Part shown: piece by piece, positions 11,484 through 20,786 of the stretch
Numbering within the stretch: the stretch's first letter is position 1
Layout of the letters: each line of letters starts with the position of its first letter
Source of the DNA: Alphaproteobacteria bacterium
GTDB taxonomy: Bacteria > Pseudomonadota > Alphaproteobacteria > Micropepsales > Micropepsaceae
Length of the DNA stretch: 64,000 nt
Direction: 5' to 3'
NCBI GenBank assembly: GCA_028871795.1
Contig: JAGWMG010000014.1
Span: forward strand, 1-64,000
Notes under the pieces: model-generated
Database searches by the model: none
Told to the model about the DNA's origin: nothing
The model's input: the letters and a program-made list of their open reading frames with translations, nothing else
Position numbers and translations under genes: made by a program

Positions 11484-11530
11484 TCGTCGAGCTTCTGTTT
11501 CCGCGCCGCCGAGGTGCGCCAGCGTTCGGC

Positions 11531-12444
11531 TCAGGGTTCCTTCACGAAGCAGACGAATTGCGGATCGCCGCCGCGCACGGCGCCGTATTTGTCGGGATCG
11601 CACGAGCCGTACATGACGTAGGCGACGAGGCCGCCGCGCGTCTGATCCAGCAGGCGCCCGGGGCCGCGCTTGTGCGCCACGACAAGCCTTCGGCTGGTCC
11701 CGCCGTTCAGGTCCACCGTCACGATTCCGCTGTCGTCTCCGAAGCGCAGCTTGGCGCGGCCGTCGAAGAGCACATGCTCGAATTCCCAGCCGCCGTCCGC
11801 GATCTTCCGGATTTTCGCCGTCTTGCGGTTCTTGGCACTCAGCGTGAAGACGCCGTGTCCCCGATTCCGCGCGATCACGTCGAACGGATCGCCGTGCAGG
11901 GTGATCGTATCCTCGTCTTCGGTCGCGGCGGCGGCCTGCGCCGCGAAGGCGGCATCGGCGTCCTTCGGAAATGCCTTCACCTCGGCGCTGTGCGCCGTCG
12001 TGGCCGCGACCCTCAGCGTTCGATTGTTGCTTTGGTCCTGCCAGTCGATGCGTTCGCCCGAGACATAAAGCGTATCGTCCTTGCCGAAGGCGAGAGCGGA
12101 AATGGTGAACCCGACCGCGCTTTTCTTCGGGGCCTCCGTCGCCGCAACGAGGTTGCGCGCCCGCAGATCGTAGAGCCACACCTGCTCCGGATCGCCACTC
12201 TCGATCTGGCTGACAGAGAAGGCGAAGAACGCGCCGTCGGACGAGAACCGCCCTTCCTCGAAAGCAAGACCGGCGCGTTTATCGGGATAGGTTCTCGCGA
12301 GCACGCCGTCATCCATCGCCGTTATCGCGGCCGGCGAAGCAACAACGTCGCCATAGGCATGGATCGCCGCGATGCGCGCGTCTGCGGATGCGGGCGTGCC
12401 AAGCGCCAGGCTCGCAAGCAGAGCGAAGGAAAGGAATCGCGTGA

Positions 12445-12448
<4 letters not shown>
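11531..12448 (-). CDS. Secreted protein of unknown function, beta-propeller-like
   Basis: A 305-residue protein with a clear signal peptide ([17 protein letters not shown], cleavage probably after PASA). The mature part is rich in short strands with repeated patterns such as [25 protein letters not shown] and [14 protein letters not shown], recalling TolB/WD40-type propeller blades, but no family is recognisable. It is probably periplasmic. Its ATG overlaps the argG stop (ATGA), so it is translated from the argG message although a link to arginine synthesis is not obvious. Confidence 0.75.
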
Positions 12449-13674
<1,226 letters not shown>

Positions 13675-13763
13675 GATGTCATGCCTTCAAGAGAAGGCGG
13701 GAATATACGGTTTGCCGCCCGAAATGCCAGCGCCGAGGCGTCGCTCCCGGCTTCGAGAAGCCA

Positions 13764-14354
13764 TCAACCCTTCGCGTAATGCCCCGCGCCCATCATGTGG
13801 AGCGAGATGTAGGGCTCATCGCCCAGGACCCAACTGTCGTGCGGCTCGGGAGAGATATAGAACATCCGGCCGGCGCGCAGTTCGTAGATGCGGCCGTCTT
13901 GAAAGGCCGCAGTCGCCGCGCCGCTGACGACATATCCGAGATGTTCGACCGTGCAATGCGACTGGCCGAGCTTGGCGCCGACGTGCGTCGACCACTTCCA
14001 GCCCGGCTGGTAGGTGGCGCGGCCGATCGTCATGCCGCCGATGCGCACGATCTCGAACTTGCCCAGATCGAACTGGCGCACTTCGTCAGGCTGCTCAAAG
14101 CGGCGCAGAATGGCGGGGGCTATTGGTTTTTTCTTGCGGCCGGGTGGCGGCGACGCGGCCAGCAGCCCCATTCCCAAGGCGATATCGTCGATCTCCGCCG
14201 CACCGACCATGAGAGCATTCTCGATCTTTTCCAAAGCGCTCTCGGGCTTCTTCGCCTTCCTGCGGCGAGCGGCCTTTTTACGCGGGGCCGGCTTGGCGGC
14301 TTTGGCTTTGCGTTTTGCAGTGGCTTTGCGGGCCGGCGCCTTTTTCGTCTTCAT
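13764..14354 (-). CDS. Cupin-domain protein with a long Lys/Arg-rich N-terminal tail
   Basis: A 196-residue protein in two parts. In the first 39 residues 19 are Lys or Arg, interleaved with Ala and Pro (KKAPARKATAKRKAK), a histone-H1-like composition that could bind nucleic acid. From about residue 95 comes a cupin barrel (GKFEIVRIGGMTIGRATYQPGWKWSTHVG, GYVVSGAATAAFQDG, ISPEPHDSWVLGDEPYISLHM) with His residues that could hold a metal. Cupins of this form are found alone as small sensors or enzymes. The ATG at 14354 was chosen over a TTG six bases upstream. Substrate and the role of the tail are unknown. Confidence 0.8.
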   Translation of the reverse strand: MKTKKAPARKATAKRKAKAAKPAPRKKAARRRKAKKPESALEKIENALMVGAAEIDDIALGMGLLAASPPPGRKKKPIAPAILRRFEQPDEVRQFDLGKFEIVRIGGMTIGRATYQPGWKWSTHVGAKLGQSHCTVEHLGYVVSGAATAAFQDGRIYELRAGRMFYISPEPHDSWVLGDEPYISLHMMGAGHYAKG

Positions 14355-14399
14355 GGCCAACTCTCGAATGGAATCGTTATTGACTCATAGCATATCGCG

Positions 14400-15527
14400 C
14401 TACGACGGCATCCGCGCCAATTCCGCCGAGCGCAGTTGCGCCATCCGTTCGCCGGCGCGCTGCTTGACGCTTTCGCTCTTGAGCTGGCCGCAGGCGGCCA
14501 TGATGTCGCGGCCGCGCGGCGTGCGCACCGGCGAGGCGTAGCCGGCGCGGTTGACGATCTCGGCGAACTTCTCGATCTGCGCCCAGTCGGAGCATTCGTA
14601 GGGCGCGCCGGTCCAGGGATTGAACGGGATCAGGTTGATCTTCGCCGGAATGCCGGCGATGCGCCGCACCAGCTCGCGCGCCTCGGCGAGGCTGTCGTTC
14701 ACGCCCCTCAGCATGACGTATTCGAAAGTGATGCGCCGCGCGTTCGACAGGCCGGGATAGGCGCGGCAGGCGTCGAGTAATTCTTTCAGCGGATATTTCT
14801 TGTTGAGCGGCACCAGTCGATCGCGGATGTCGTCGCGCACCGCGTGCAGCGAAATCGCCAGTGCCGAGCCGATCTCCGTGCCCGCCCGCCCGATCATCGG
14901 CACCACGCCGGCGGTGGAGAGCGTCACGCGCCGCTTCGACAGCGCCAGCGCGTCGCCGTCGGCGACGATGGCCAGCGCCGCCTTGACGTTCTCGAAATTG
15001 TAGAGCGGCTCGCCCATGCCCATCATCACGACGTTGGTGATGCGGCGATTTTCTCCGGTGGACGGCCAATCGCCCAGCGCGTCGCGCGCCGCCATCACCT
15101 GCCCGACGATCTCGCCGGCCGTGAGATTGCGCACCAGCTTCTGCGTGCCGGTGTGGCAGAAGCGGCAATTCAGCGTGCAGCCGACCTGCGAAGAAACGCA
15201 CAGCGTGCCGCGGCCGGGTTCGGGGATGAAAACCGTCTCGAATTCCTGACCGCCCTCGCCGCGCAGCAGCCATTTGCGGGTGCCGTCGGCGGAGACCTGC
15301 TCGGTCACGACGTCCGGGCGTGCGAGCGAGAAGCGCGCCGCCATCGCCTCGCGGAAATCCTTCGCCAGATTGGTCATGGCCGCGAAGTCCCGCGCGCCGT
15401 GGACGTAGATCCAGTTCCACAGCTGGCGCGTGCGCATCGCCGCGGCCTTCTGCGGAATGCCGACCGCGAGCAGCGCCTCTTTCAGGGCGCCGGGCGAAAG
15501 GCCGAGGACGATAGATGCCGCGCTCAT
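14400..15527 (-). CDS. rlmN: Dual-specificity RNA methyltransferase RlmN (23S rRNA A2503 / tRNA A37)
   Basis: A radical-SAM enzyme that places a methyl group on C2 of adenosine in 23S rRNA and some tRNAs. The 375-residue product has the [13 protein letters not shown] motif (the CxxxCxxC cluster ligands), the [12 protein letters not shown] segment of the family, and the late cysteine in [13 protein letters not shown] that forms the methyl-cysteine. The chosen ATG is 15527 ([23 protein letters not shown]). It lies just downstream of the IalB gene on the same strand. Confidence 0.95.
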   Translation of the reverse strand: MSAASIVLGLSPGALKEALLAVGIPQKAAAMRTRQLWNWIYVHGARDFAAMTNLAKDFREAMAARFSLARPDVVTEQVSADGTRKWLLRGEGGQEFETVFIPEPGRGTLCVSSQVGCTLNCRFCHTGTQKLVRNLTAGEIVGQVMAARDALGDWPSTGENRRITNVVMMGMGEPLYNFENVKAALAIVADGDALALSKRRVTLSTAGVVPMIGRAGTEIGSALAISLHAVRDDIRDRLVPLNKKYPLKELLDACRAYPGLSNARRITFEYVMLRGVNDSLAEARELVRRIAGIPAKINLIPFNPWTGAPYECSDWAQIEKFAEIVNRAGYASPVRTPRGRDIMAACGQLKSESVKQRAGERMAQLRSAELARMPS

Positions 15528-15535
15528 AGTGCCCG

Positions 15536-16057
15536 TTATTTCGAGCAGGCGTTGTGCACCAGGTCGAGCATCGCGGAAATCCCGCTCAGCGAATAGGTGT
15601 CCTTGGTGTGCGTGCCGCGCTGCGAAACGCCGCTGATCGTGACCGTGCTCGCTTTGCGCATCGCCGCGACCATCCGAGCCTCGTCGTTCGGGTCCTTGAC
15701 CCACGCGGAGCCCGCTTCGCCGTCGTTGCGGGTGAAGAATTCGATTTTCTCCGAGCCCGCCTGCGCCATCACCGGCTCACCGTCCTTGTAGGAATAACCG
15801 GGCACGACTTCCAGTTCCGAATGCACCTTGCGCTCGGGCCAGTCGCTGACAAGCAAGTAGATCGGGTCGCGCGCGACCTTGACGGGCACGATCGACCTGG
15901 GCTTCGACAGCGCATAGCAGACCTTGCCGTCGCTCGTCGTCGCCTGATAAGCGGACCAGTTCTTCGCCACGCCGAGAAGCGTAGGCTTCTCGGCCGCGGC
16001 CGCCGCGGAGGCGAGACCCGCCACGCCGAGCGCTAGAATCGACACAGAACGCCACAT
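15536..16057 (-). CDS. IalB-family (invasion-associated locus B) periplasmic protein
   Basis: A 173-residue exported protein. It has an N-terminal signal peptide ([21 protein letters not shown]) followed by the IalB fold: [21 protein letters not shown] near the start, a central [20 protein letters not shown] and a C-terminal [19 protein letters not shown] with the paired cysteine. IalB proteins are periplasmic and widespread in alphaproteobacteria; the name comes from Bartonella, and in free-living species the role is unknown. A TTG at 16084 would give a longer form; the ATG at 16057 gives a normal signal peptide. Confidence 0.85.
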   Translation of the reverse strand: MWRSVSILALGVAGLASAAAAAEKPTLLGVAKNWSAYQATTSDGKVCYALSKPRSIVPVKVARDPIYLLVSDWPERKVHSELEVVPGYSYKDGEPVMAQAGSEKIEFFTRNDGEAGSAWVKDPNDEARMVAAMRKASTVTISGVSQRGTHTKDTYSLSGISAMLDLVHNACSK

Positions 16058-16179
16058 GCCGTGCAACAAACTCCGTCTCCTCAAAATGGCCTTCCCTCAC
16101 AGGACCGCACGGACAATAGAGTCGCCGATACGGCGCGTCCATGCGGCGAGGCAAAAAATCGCAACCGTTAACGCCGCGG

Positions 16180-16950
16180 CTATTCGCGCAGGCCGTAACC
16201 TATCGAAAAGAGCCGCCAGACACAGACCGCCAGAACCGCCAAAAGCGCAAGCGTGAAGGCGGCGCCGAAAGCGCCCGAACCCTCGCTGAAGCCGATCATC
16301 GCGTGGCGAAGTCCGTTTATGAAATAAAAGAAAGGATTTCCATAGGCCAGCCAGCGCAGCCATTCCGGCAGCATCTTCACGGTGTTGAAGACGCCGCCGA
16401 CGAAGGACAGCGGCGTGATGAAAAAAACGTTGAGCACAGTGAGCTGCTCGAAATTCTCCGACCACAGACCGACGACGATCCCCAGAAGCCCGAAGATCGC
16501 CGATACCGCCACCACCCAGAACAGGAACTCCCAGACGTCGTGGATCGAGGTCACGCCGAACGCGGCGGCGATCACGAGGATGCCCAGAGCGGTCGCGACC
16601 GTGCGCAGGATCACCACCGCCAGCGAGCCGACGATCATCTCCACATAGGACAGCGGCGAGACAAGGGTCTCCTCGATGTAACGCAGGAAGCGCTGGAAGT
16701 AGATCTGGGACGAGGACTGCAGGAAGGCGGCGTTGATGACGTTCATCATCAGGATGCCCGGCAGCACGAATTCGAGGTAGCGGTGCCCGCCGATCGTGGC
16801 GATGCGCGGGCCGACGACGTAGCCGAAAATGAAAATGAACAGCAGCGCGGAAATCCACGGCGCGACGAACACCTGGATCGGCACCCGCAGGATGCGCGAG
16901 GTGTCGCGGCGGATCAGCGACCACAGCCCGATCCAGTTGACGGTCATCAT
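16180..16950 (-). CDS. ABC-2 type exporter permease
   Basis: A 256-residue integral membrane protein with six hydrophobic segments. It resembles YadH/NodJ-type ABC-2 permeases; ALLFIFIFGYVVG, the central LVSPLSYVEMIVGSL and FFITPLSFVGGVFNTVKMLPEWL are conserved features. The ATG at 16950 overlaps the stop of the ATPase gene (ATGA), so the two subunits are translationally coupled. The substrate is unknown. Confidence 0.9.
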   Translation of the reverse strand: MMTVNWIGLWSLIRRDTSRILRVPIQVFVAPWISALLFIFIFGYVVGPRIATIGGHRYLEFVLPGILMMNVINAAFLQSSSQIYFQRFLRYIEETLVSPLSYVEMIVGSLAVVILRTVATALGILVIAAAFGVTSIHDVWEFLFWVVAVSAIFGLLGIVVGLWSENFEQLTVLNVFFITPLSFVGGVFNTVKMLPEWLRWLAYGNPFFYFINGLRHAMIGFSEGSGAFGAAFTLALLAVLAVCVWRLFSIGYGLRE

Positions 16951-17690
16951 GCGGCCCCCGCGATGTGGTCCGGTTCGGCGCCGGTCGCGGTGAGGTAGCT
17001 CGCCTCGAGCCCGCCCGCCAGGAACTCCTCCTTCGGACCGTTCCTCACGATCTTGCCGTTGTTGACGATGGCGATGGTGCGGCACAGCCGCTCGACCTCT
17101 TCGAGGTAATGCGAGGTCAACAGGATCGTGGTCCCGTCGCGATTGAGTTCCTGCAGATAGCGCCAGAGGTCGCGCCGCAGTTCCACGTCCACGCCCGCCG
17201 TCGGCTCGTCGAGGATGAGCAGCCGCGGATCGTGCACCAGGGCGCGGGCCAGGATCACCCGCCGCTTGAGGCCGCCAGACAATTCGCGAAAGGTTTTCTT
17301 CTGGTGCTCGGCGAGATCGAAACGCTCCATCAGCTCGTCGGTGCGACGTTTGCGCTGGGCCGCGCGCAAACCGAAATAACCGCCCATCCAGTCCACGATC
17401 TGACGCGCCGTTGCGAACGGATCGACGTTGAACTCCTGTGGGCTGAGGCCGATCAACCGTCGCGCCTCGCGATAGTCCTTGACGGCATCGACGCCGAAAA
17501 CCTCGATGGTGCCCGACGTCGGCGTGGCGATGCCGGTGACGCAGTGGATGGTGGTCGATTTGCCAGCGCCGTTGGGTCCCAGGAAGCCGAAGAAATCGCC
17601 CGGCGCGATGGTCATGGAAAGATCGTCCACCGCAACAGTGCCGCGGCGATAGACCTTGCGCAGATGGGAGACCGAAAGGGCTGGAGTCAT
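16947..17690 (-). CDS. ABC-2 type exporter ATP-binding protein
   Basis: The ATPase partner of the permease that follows. The 247-residue product has Walker A GPNGAGKSTT (about 38-47), Q-loop SPQEFNVDP, signature ELSGGLKRRV, Walker B LLILDEPTAGVD and H-loop TSHYLEE, so it is a complete nucleotide-binding subunit of the YadG/CcmA type. It is translated just upstream of, and overlaps, the permease. Substrate unknown. Confidence 0.93.
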   Translation of the reverse strand: MTPALSVSHLRKVYRRGTVAVDDLSMTIAPGDFFGFLGPNGAGKSTTIHCVTGIATPTSGTIEVFGVDAVKDYREARRLIGLSPQEFNVDPFATARQIVDWMGGYFGLRAAQRKRRTDELMERFDLAEHQKKTFRELSGGLKRRVILARALVHDPRLLILDEPTAGVDVELRRDLWRYLQELNRDGTTILLTSHYLEEVERLCRTIAIVNNGKIVRNGPKEEFLAGGLEASYLTATGAEPDHIAGAA

Positions 17691-17710
17691 GGGCCGCCGG
17701 GAGTATCATA

Positions 17711-18204
17711 GCCGGGCACCATTTGAAAACGGCCATATCGGTTATACGCGTCGGAGAACCACATCCCCTTCGTCGCGGACGACCATTCCGCGCCGATCAC
17801 ACGCCGATCTTGTTTACGTCGCGTTACCGTGGCTTCAACGCGGTTCCCCTATTCCAGCACCACGATGTTCTTCTTCGCGCAGATGTCCTTCAGTTGTTTC
17901 GGCCACACAGACACGGTCACTTCCCCCAGATGGGCCGTGCGCAGCAGGCATATGAACGTCCTCACCTGGCCGATGCCGATGATGAAGAGCGCGGGGGGTG
18001 CTGGATCGCCGTCTCCCGTTCCTTGCGGGTCAGGCCAGGATACTCCGCCAGGAGACCTCGGTGTGGATGAAGGTGATCTCTTCGGGGAATTGCGGGTAGC
18101 CGCCTTTTAGCAGGGCGGGGGAAAGTTCCTGCACGTTCCCGCTTGACTCACACATATCTCGGCGGTTATATGTAAACCAATAGCCAGAAGGTTATCGATC
18201 GCAA
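17711..18204. other. 494-base region without an intact gene
   Basis: Between the ABC ATPase and the ArsR-family gene no intact reading frame is convincing. The right two-thirds hold a decayed minus-strand gene, described separately. The left part (17711-17848) shows nothing I can support. Just before the ArsR gene the sequence turns A/T-rich (GGTTATATGTAAACC around 18163), where its promoter probably lies. Confidence 0.5.
17849..18155 (-). pseudogene. Decayed minus-strand gene with frameshifts
   Basis: Two protein-like pieces lie on the minus strand in different frames. The first (ATG 18155, stop 18030-18032) reads LLKGGYPQFPEEITFIHTE near its end. After a gap, LAEYPGLTRKERETAIQ appears in a second frame, and ALFIIGIGQVRTFICLL followed by TVSVWPKQLKDICAKKNI, ending VVLE-stop at 17849-17851, in a third. 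The pieces look like the C-terminal half of one enzyme broken by at least two frameshifts. I do not recognise the family. Confidence 0.4.
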
Positions 18205-18528
18205 ATGCCGAACGCTCACAATATGCTCTTCAGAACGCTCGCCGATCCGACTCGGCGGGCTATCTTCGAGCGCCTATGCCGCGAAGGAGAGAAGACTGTC
18301 GGGGCCCTGACGGCTCGGGCCGGGGTCTCGCAACCGGCCGTCTCAAAGCATCTTGGGGTCCTGAAGCAGGCCGGGCTGGTGCGCGACCGCCACGAAGGTC
18401 GCCAAACGCACTATAGCGCGCAGCTCGGCGCCTTGGCCCCGCTGATCGACTGGACAAGCCAAATGGCCGGCTTCTGGCAAAGCCGGTTCGACCACCTCGA
18501 AGACCTGCTCAAAAGGATGGACCAATGA
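18205..18528 (+). CDS. ArsR-family winged-helix transcriptional regulator
   Basis: A 107-residue regulator with the ArsR/SmtB fold. It begins with the characteristic LFRTLADPTRRAIFERL and has the recognition helix region AGVSQPAVSKHLGVLKQAGLV. No Cys-based metal site is visible, which places it with the SdpR-like, non-metal members that usually sit in front of an SRPBCC gene. Its stop overlaps the ATG of the next gene (ATGA). It probably represses its own cassette. Confidence 0.93.
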   Translation: MPNAHNMLFRTLADPTRRAIFERLCREGEKTVGALTARAGVSQPAVSKHLGVLKQAGLVRDRHEGRQTHYSAQLGALAPLIDWTSQMAGFWQSRFDHLEDLLKRMDQ

Positions 18529-18950
18529 GCAACCCCGCGACCGAAACGCTTTCCGTCGTTGTCGAACGGGAGATAGCTTCTCCGCCGGAAAAGATCTGGC
18601 GCGCGCTCACGCAGCCACACCTGATCGAGGAGTGGCTGATGAAAAACGATTTCAAGCCTGTCGTCGACCACCGTTTCAGTCTTCGAATGGACCCGCAACC
18701 CAACTGGAACGGCGTTGTTGACTGTCAGGTCCTAGTAGTCGAACCGAACAAAACGCTGTCTTACACGTGGGGTGCCCTTGGTCTCGGGAGTGTCGTCACC
18801 TGGACTCTCACCCCTACGAGCACGGGGACCCACCTGCGCATGGAACAGTCGGGCTTCCGGCCGGATCAGCCGCAGAGCTACGCGGGCGCCAAGTTCGGCT
18901 GGCAGAAGTTCCTTGCGAACCTGGAACAGGTCTTGGCGCGGATAGACTGA
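18525..18950 (+). CDS. SRPBCC (AHSA1-like) domain protein
   Basis: A 141-residue protein of the START/Bet v1-like SRPBCC superfamily, with an AHSA1-type pattern: VEREIASPPEKIWRALTQPHLIEEWL at the start and a C-terminal helix KFGWQKFLANLEQVLARI. Such proteins bind hydrophobic ligands. The pairing with an upstream ArsR regulator with overlapping codons is very common and suggests the two act together. Ligand unknown. Confidence 0.9.
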   Translation: MSNPATETLSVVVEREIASPPEKIWRALTQPHLIEEWLMKNDFKPVVDHRFSLRMDPQPNWNGVVDCQVLVVEPNKTLSYTWGALGLGSVVTWTLTPTSTGTHLRMEQSGFRPDQPQSYAGAKFGWQKFLANLEQVLARID

Positions 18951-18993
18951 AGTCTGCCGCACATCGCGAACGTGACAAAAGGAGGAAGTACCA

Positions 18994-19386
18994 ATGAAGA
19001 TCAAATTGACCAGCGTGTACGTGGACAACCAGGAAAAGGCTCTGCGCTTCTACACCGAAGTGCTTGGCCTTACCAAGAAGGCCGATTTCAGCAACGGGCC
19101 GTTTCGCTGGCTGACCGTGGCCTCGCCCGACGAGCCGGACGGAACCGAGCTGCAACTCGCGCTCAACGACAACCCGGCGGCCAAGACCTACCAGCAAGCC
19201 ATGTTCCAGCAGCGCCAGACCGCGGTCAATTTCTTCACCGACGACGTCAAGGGCGACTACGAGCGCATCAAAGCGCGCGGCGCCGAGTTCGCCAAGCCGC
19301 CGACCGCGGTAACCGGCGCGACCATCGCCCAACTGAAGGACACCTGCGGTAATCTCATTCAAATCAGCCAGCTGGCGCGCTGGTAG
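18994..19386 (+). CDS. VOC-superfamily (glyoxalase-like) protein
   Basis: A 130-residue vicinal-oxygen-chelate protein with two beta-alpha-beta-beta-beta modules. The start KIKLTSVYVDNQEKALRFYTEVLGL is typical, and the second module holds FFTDDVKGDYERIKARGAEF and a CGNLIQISQ end strand. It follows a GGAGGA ribosome-binding site, 43 bases after the SRPBCC gene, and belongs to the same cassette. Members of this subgroup are often annotated as resistance or lyase proteins, but the substrate cannot be read from sequence. Confidence 0.9.
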   Translation: MKIKLTSVYVDNQEKALRFYTEVLGLTKKADFSNGPFRWLTVASPDEPDGTELQLALNDNPAAKTYQQAMFQQRQTAVNFFTDDVKGDYERIKARGAEFAKPPTAVTGATIAQLKDTCGNLIQISQLARW

Positions 19387-19442
19387 GACGAGCGTTCGGC
19401 GGCATGGCACCCTGGTGAGCAAATTCGAGGCACGAAGATCCA

Positions 19443-19882
19443 ATGCATCCGTCGCAACGTATCGACCGGCTGATCGCAGACCTCGCGGACTGGCGCGGCA
19501 AAACCTTGGCCAGTGTCCGCAGGAGCATCCTGGAGGCCGACCGGGAGGTAATCGAGGAATGGAAGTGGAGGGGAAGCCCGGTGTGGTCCCGCGACGGGAT
19601 CATCGCGGTCGGCAACGCCCATAAGCGGTCGGCAACGCCCATAAGGAGAAGGTGAAGTTGACTTTTTTCCACGGGGCGAGCCTCCCGGATCCCGACAAGC
19701 TCTTCAACGCGGGCTTCGGAGGCAACGTCTGGCGGGCGATCGATTTTTTCGAGGGCGATAAGATCAATGAGCGTGCCCTGAAAAATCTCGTCCGTGCCGC
19801 TGTCGATTACAATCAGAGAAAATTGAAGAAGAAAGCGCCTGCGGGACCTCGAGCGAAAGTACGCAAAAGTAAAAGGACGTGA
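19443..19882 (+). pseudogene. DUF1801-family gene broken by a 20-bp tandem duplication
   Basis: The first frame reads MHPSQRIDRLIADLADWRGK through KWRGSPVWSRDGIIAVGNAHK, then a second copy of a 20-bp segment shifts the frame and gives a stop. The rest of the protein continues in another frame from 19652 as VKLTFFHGASLPDPDKLF to a basic C-terminus at 19882. Removing one copy of the duplication joins the two as GIIAVGNAHKEKVKLTFFHGA, a normal DUF1801 junction. DUF1801 proteins are small and of unknown function and often occur near SRPBCC/VOC genes. Confidence 0.85.
19606..19645 (+). repeat. Perfect 20-bp tandem duplication
   Basis: Two identical 20-bp units occupy 19606-19625 and 19626-19645, each beginning CGGTCGGCAACG. 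The unit length is not a multiple of three, so the second copy shifts the reading frame of the DUF1801 gene. The perfect identity indicates a recent event. Confidence 0.95.
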
Positions 19883-20111
19883 AGCTATGGCTTTTCCCGC
19901 TGATTGTCTCGCTGACTCGAGTCCGCCGCTTCACCGCGACTCAATCCTGCTTCCCTTCAAGCGGCATTCTTGAATCAAAGCCTGAGTCACGCATCAACCA
20001 CTTTGTAAACAGCGCCTAGTTCGGGCGACGACAAAAGATACGAGCAAAGTCAATACGGCCGTGCGAGCAGTTCTTTGCAAGCACGGGCACTCCGCAGGGC
20101 CTTTTCTTTCC

Positions 20112-20648
20112 TTAGCGCCGCCTCGTCCGCATCATCGGTGCACCCCATTTGTGCGGCGGCGGGACGTCGGCGCTTGCTTCGCGTCCCGGCGCGATTTGGC
20201 GCGCAGGATAGCCGCCGAGACTGATCAGCCGGTCGTAGAGCACAATGGCGCCCGCCATGCCGACATTGATCGAAAAGCGCGTCGGGATCTTCACTACGAA
20301 CTCGCAGCGCGCGAGCACGCCTTCGGACAGGGACGTGCGCTCGCCGCCGAAAACGTATGCCGCGCGCTGCGGGTGGCGGAAGCGCGGCAGCTCGGTGGCG
20401 TCGTCGGTGATCTCTACGCCCACCAAACGGCAGCCGGCGGGCAAGCGGAACTCCTCGGCCGTGCGGAAGGTGTAGACCGGCAGCGACCCGTGGGCACGCG
20501 AGGTGTCGGACTGGGCGTCCGACAATTTCACGTGAGCGCTGACCGTGAAGAAGAAACTTGCGTCGAAGGCATGGGCGATGCGCAGGAGATTGCCGAGGTT
20601 CATCGGCTTGGAAATACCGTCCACGCCCACTGCGAAATAGCCGCGCAT
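20112..20648 (-). CDS. SPOUT-class (TrmH/SpoU family) RNA methyltransferase
   Basis: A 178-residue SpoU-type enzyme that methylates a ribose in tRNA or rRNA. It has the three family motifs: N-terminal MNLGNLLRIAHAF, central YVFGGERTSLSEGV and C-terminal IPTRFSINVGMAGAIVLYDR, which builds the trefoil-knot SAM site. No N-terminal RNA-binding domain is present, so it resembles the short TrmH/TrmL-like members. The C-terminal tail after VGYP is basic. The target nucleotide cannot be told. Confidence 0.88.
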   Translation of the reverse strand: MRGYFAVGVDGISKPMNLGNLLRIAHAFDASFFFTVSAHVKLSDAQSDTSRAHGSLPVYTFRTAEEFRLPAGCRLVGVEITDDATELPRFRHPQRAAYVFGGERTSLSEGVLARCEFVVKIPTRFSINVGMAGAIVLYDRLISLGGYPARQIAPGREASADVPPPHKWGAPMMRTRRR

Positions 20649-20661
20649 TCCTTAATTTCCT

Positions 20662-20767
20662 TGTCATCCCGGCCAAGCGATGCGAAGCATCGCGGTGAGC
20701 CGGGACCCACAGCGAAGCATCCCGGTGGGTCCCGGATCGGACGCTAGCGCGTCCGTCCGGGATGACA
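20662..20767. repeat. Composite palindromic element (REP/BIME-like) in a divergent promoter region
   Basis: Outer arms TGTCATCCCGG (20662-20672) and CCGGGATGACA (20757-20767) are perfect complements. Inside are three further perfect hairpins: CGATGC/GCATCG (20678-20692), CCGGGACCCAC/GTGGGTCCCGG (20700-20710 with 20725-20735) and GGACGC/GCGTCC (20739-20754). The element fills the gap between the divergent RNA methyltransferase and asparaginase genes, ending 19 bases before the asparaginase ATG. Confidence 0.9.
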
Positions 20768-20786
20768 AAATGAGGTAAGTTGCTCC

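Noticed and set aside
19883..20111. A small gene or RNA between the DUF1801 remnant and the RNA methyltransferase
   Set aside because: No frame with a ribosome-binding site and no convincing hairpin or tRNA-like fold.
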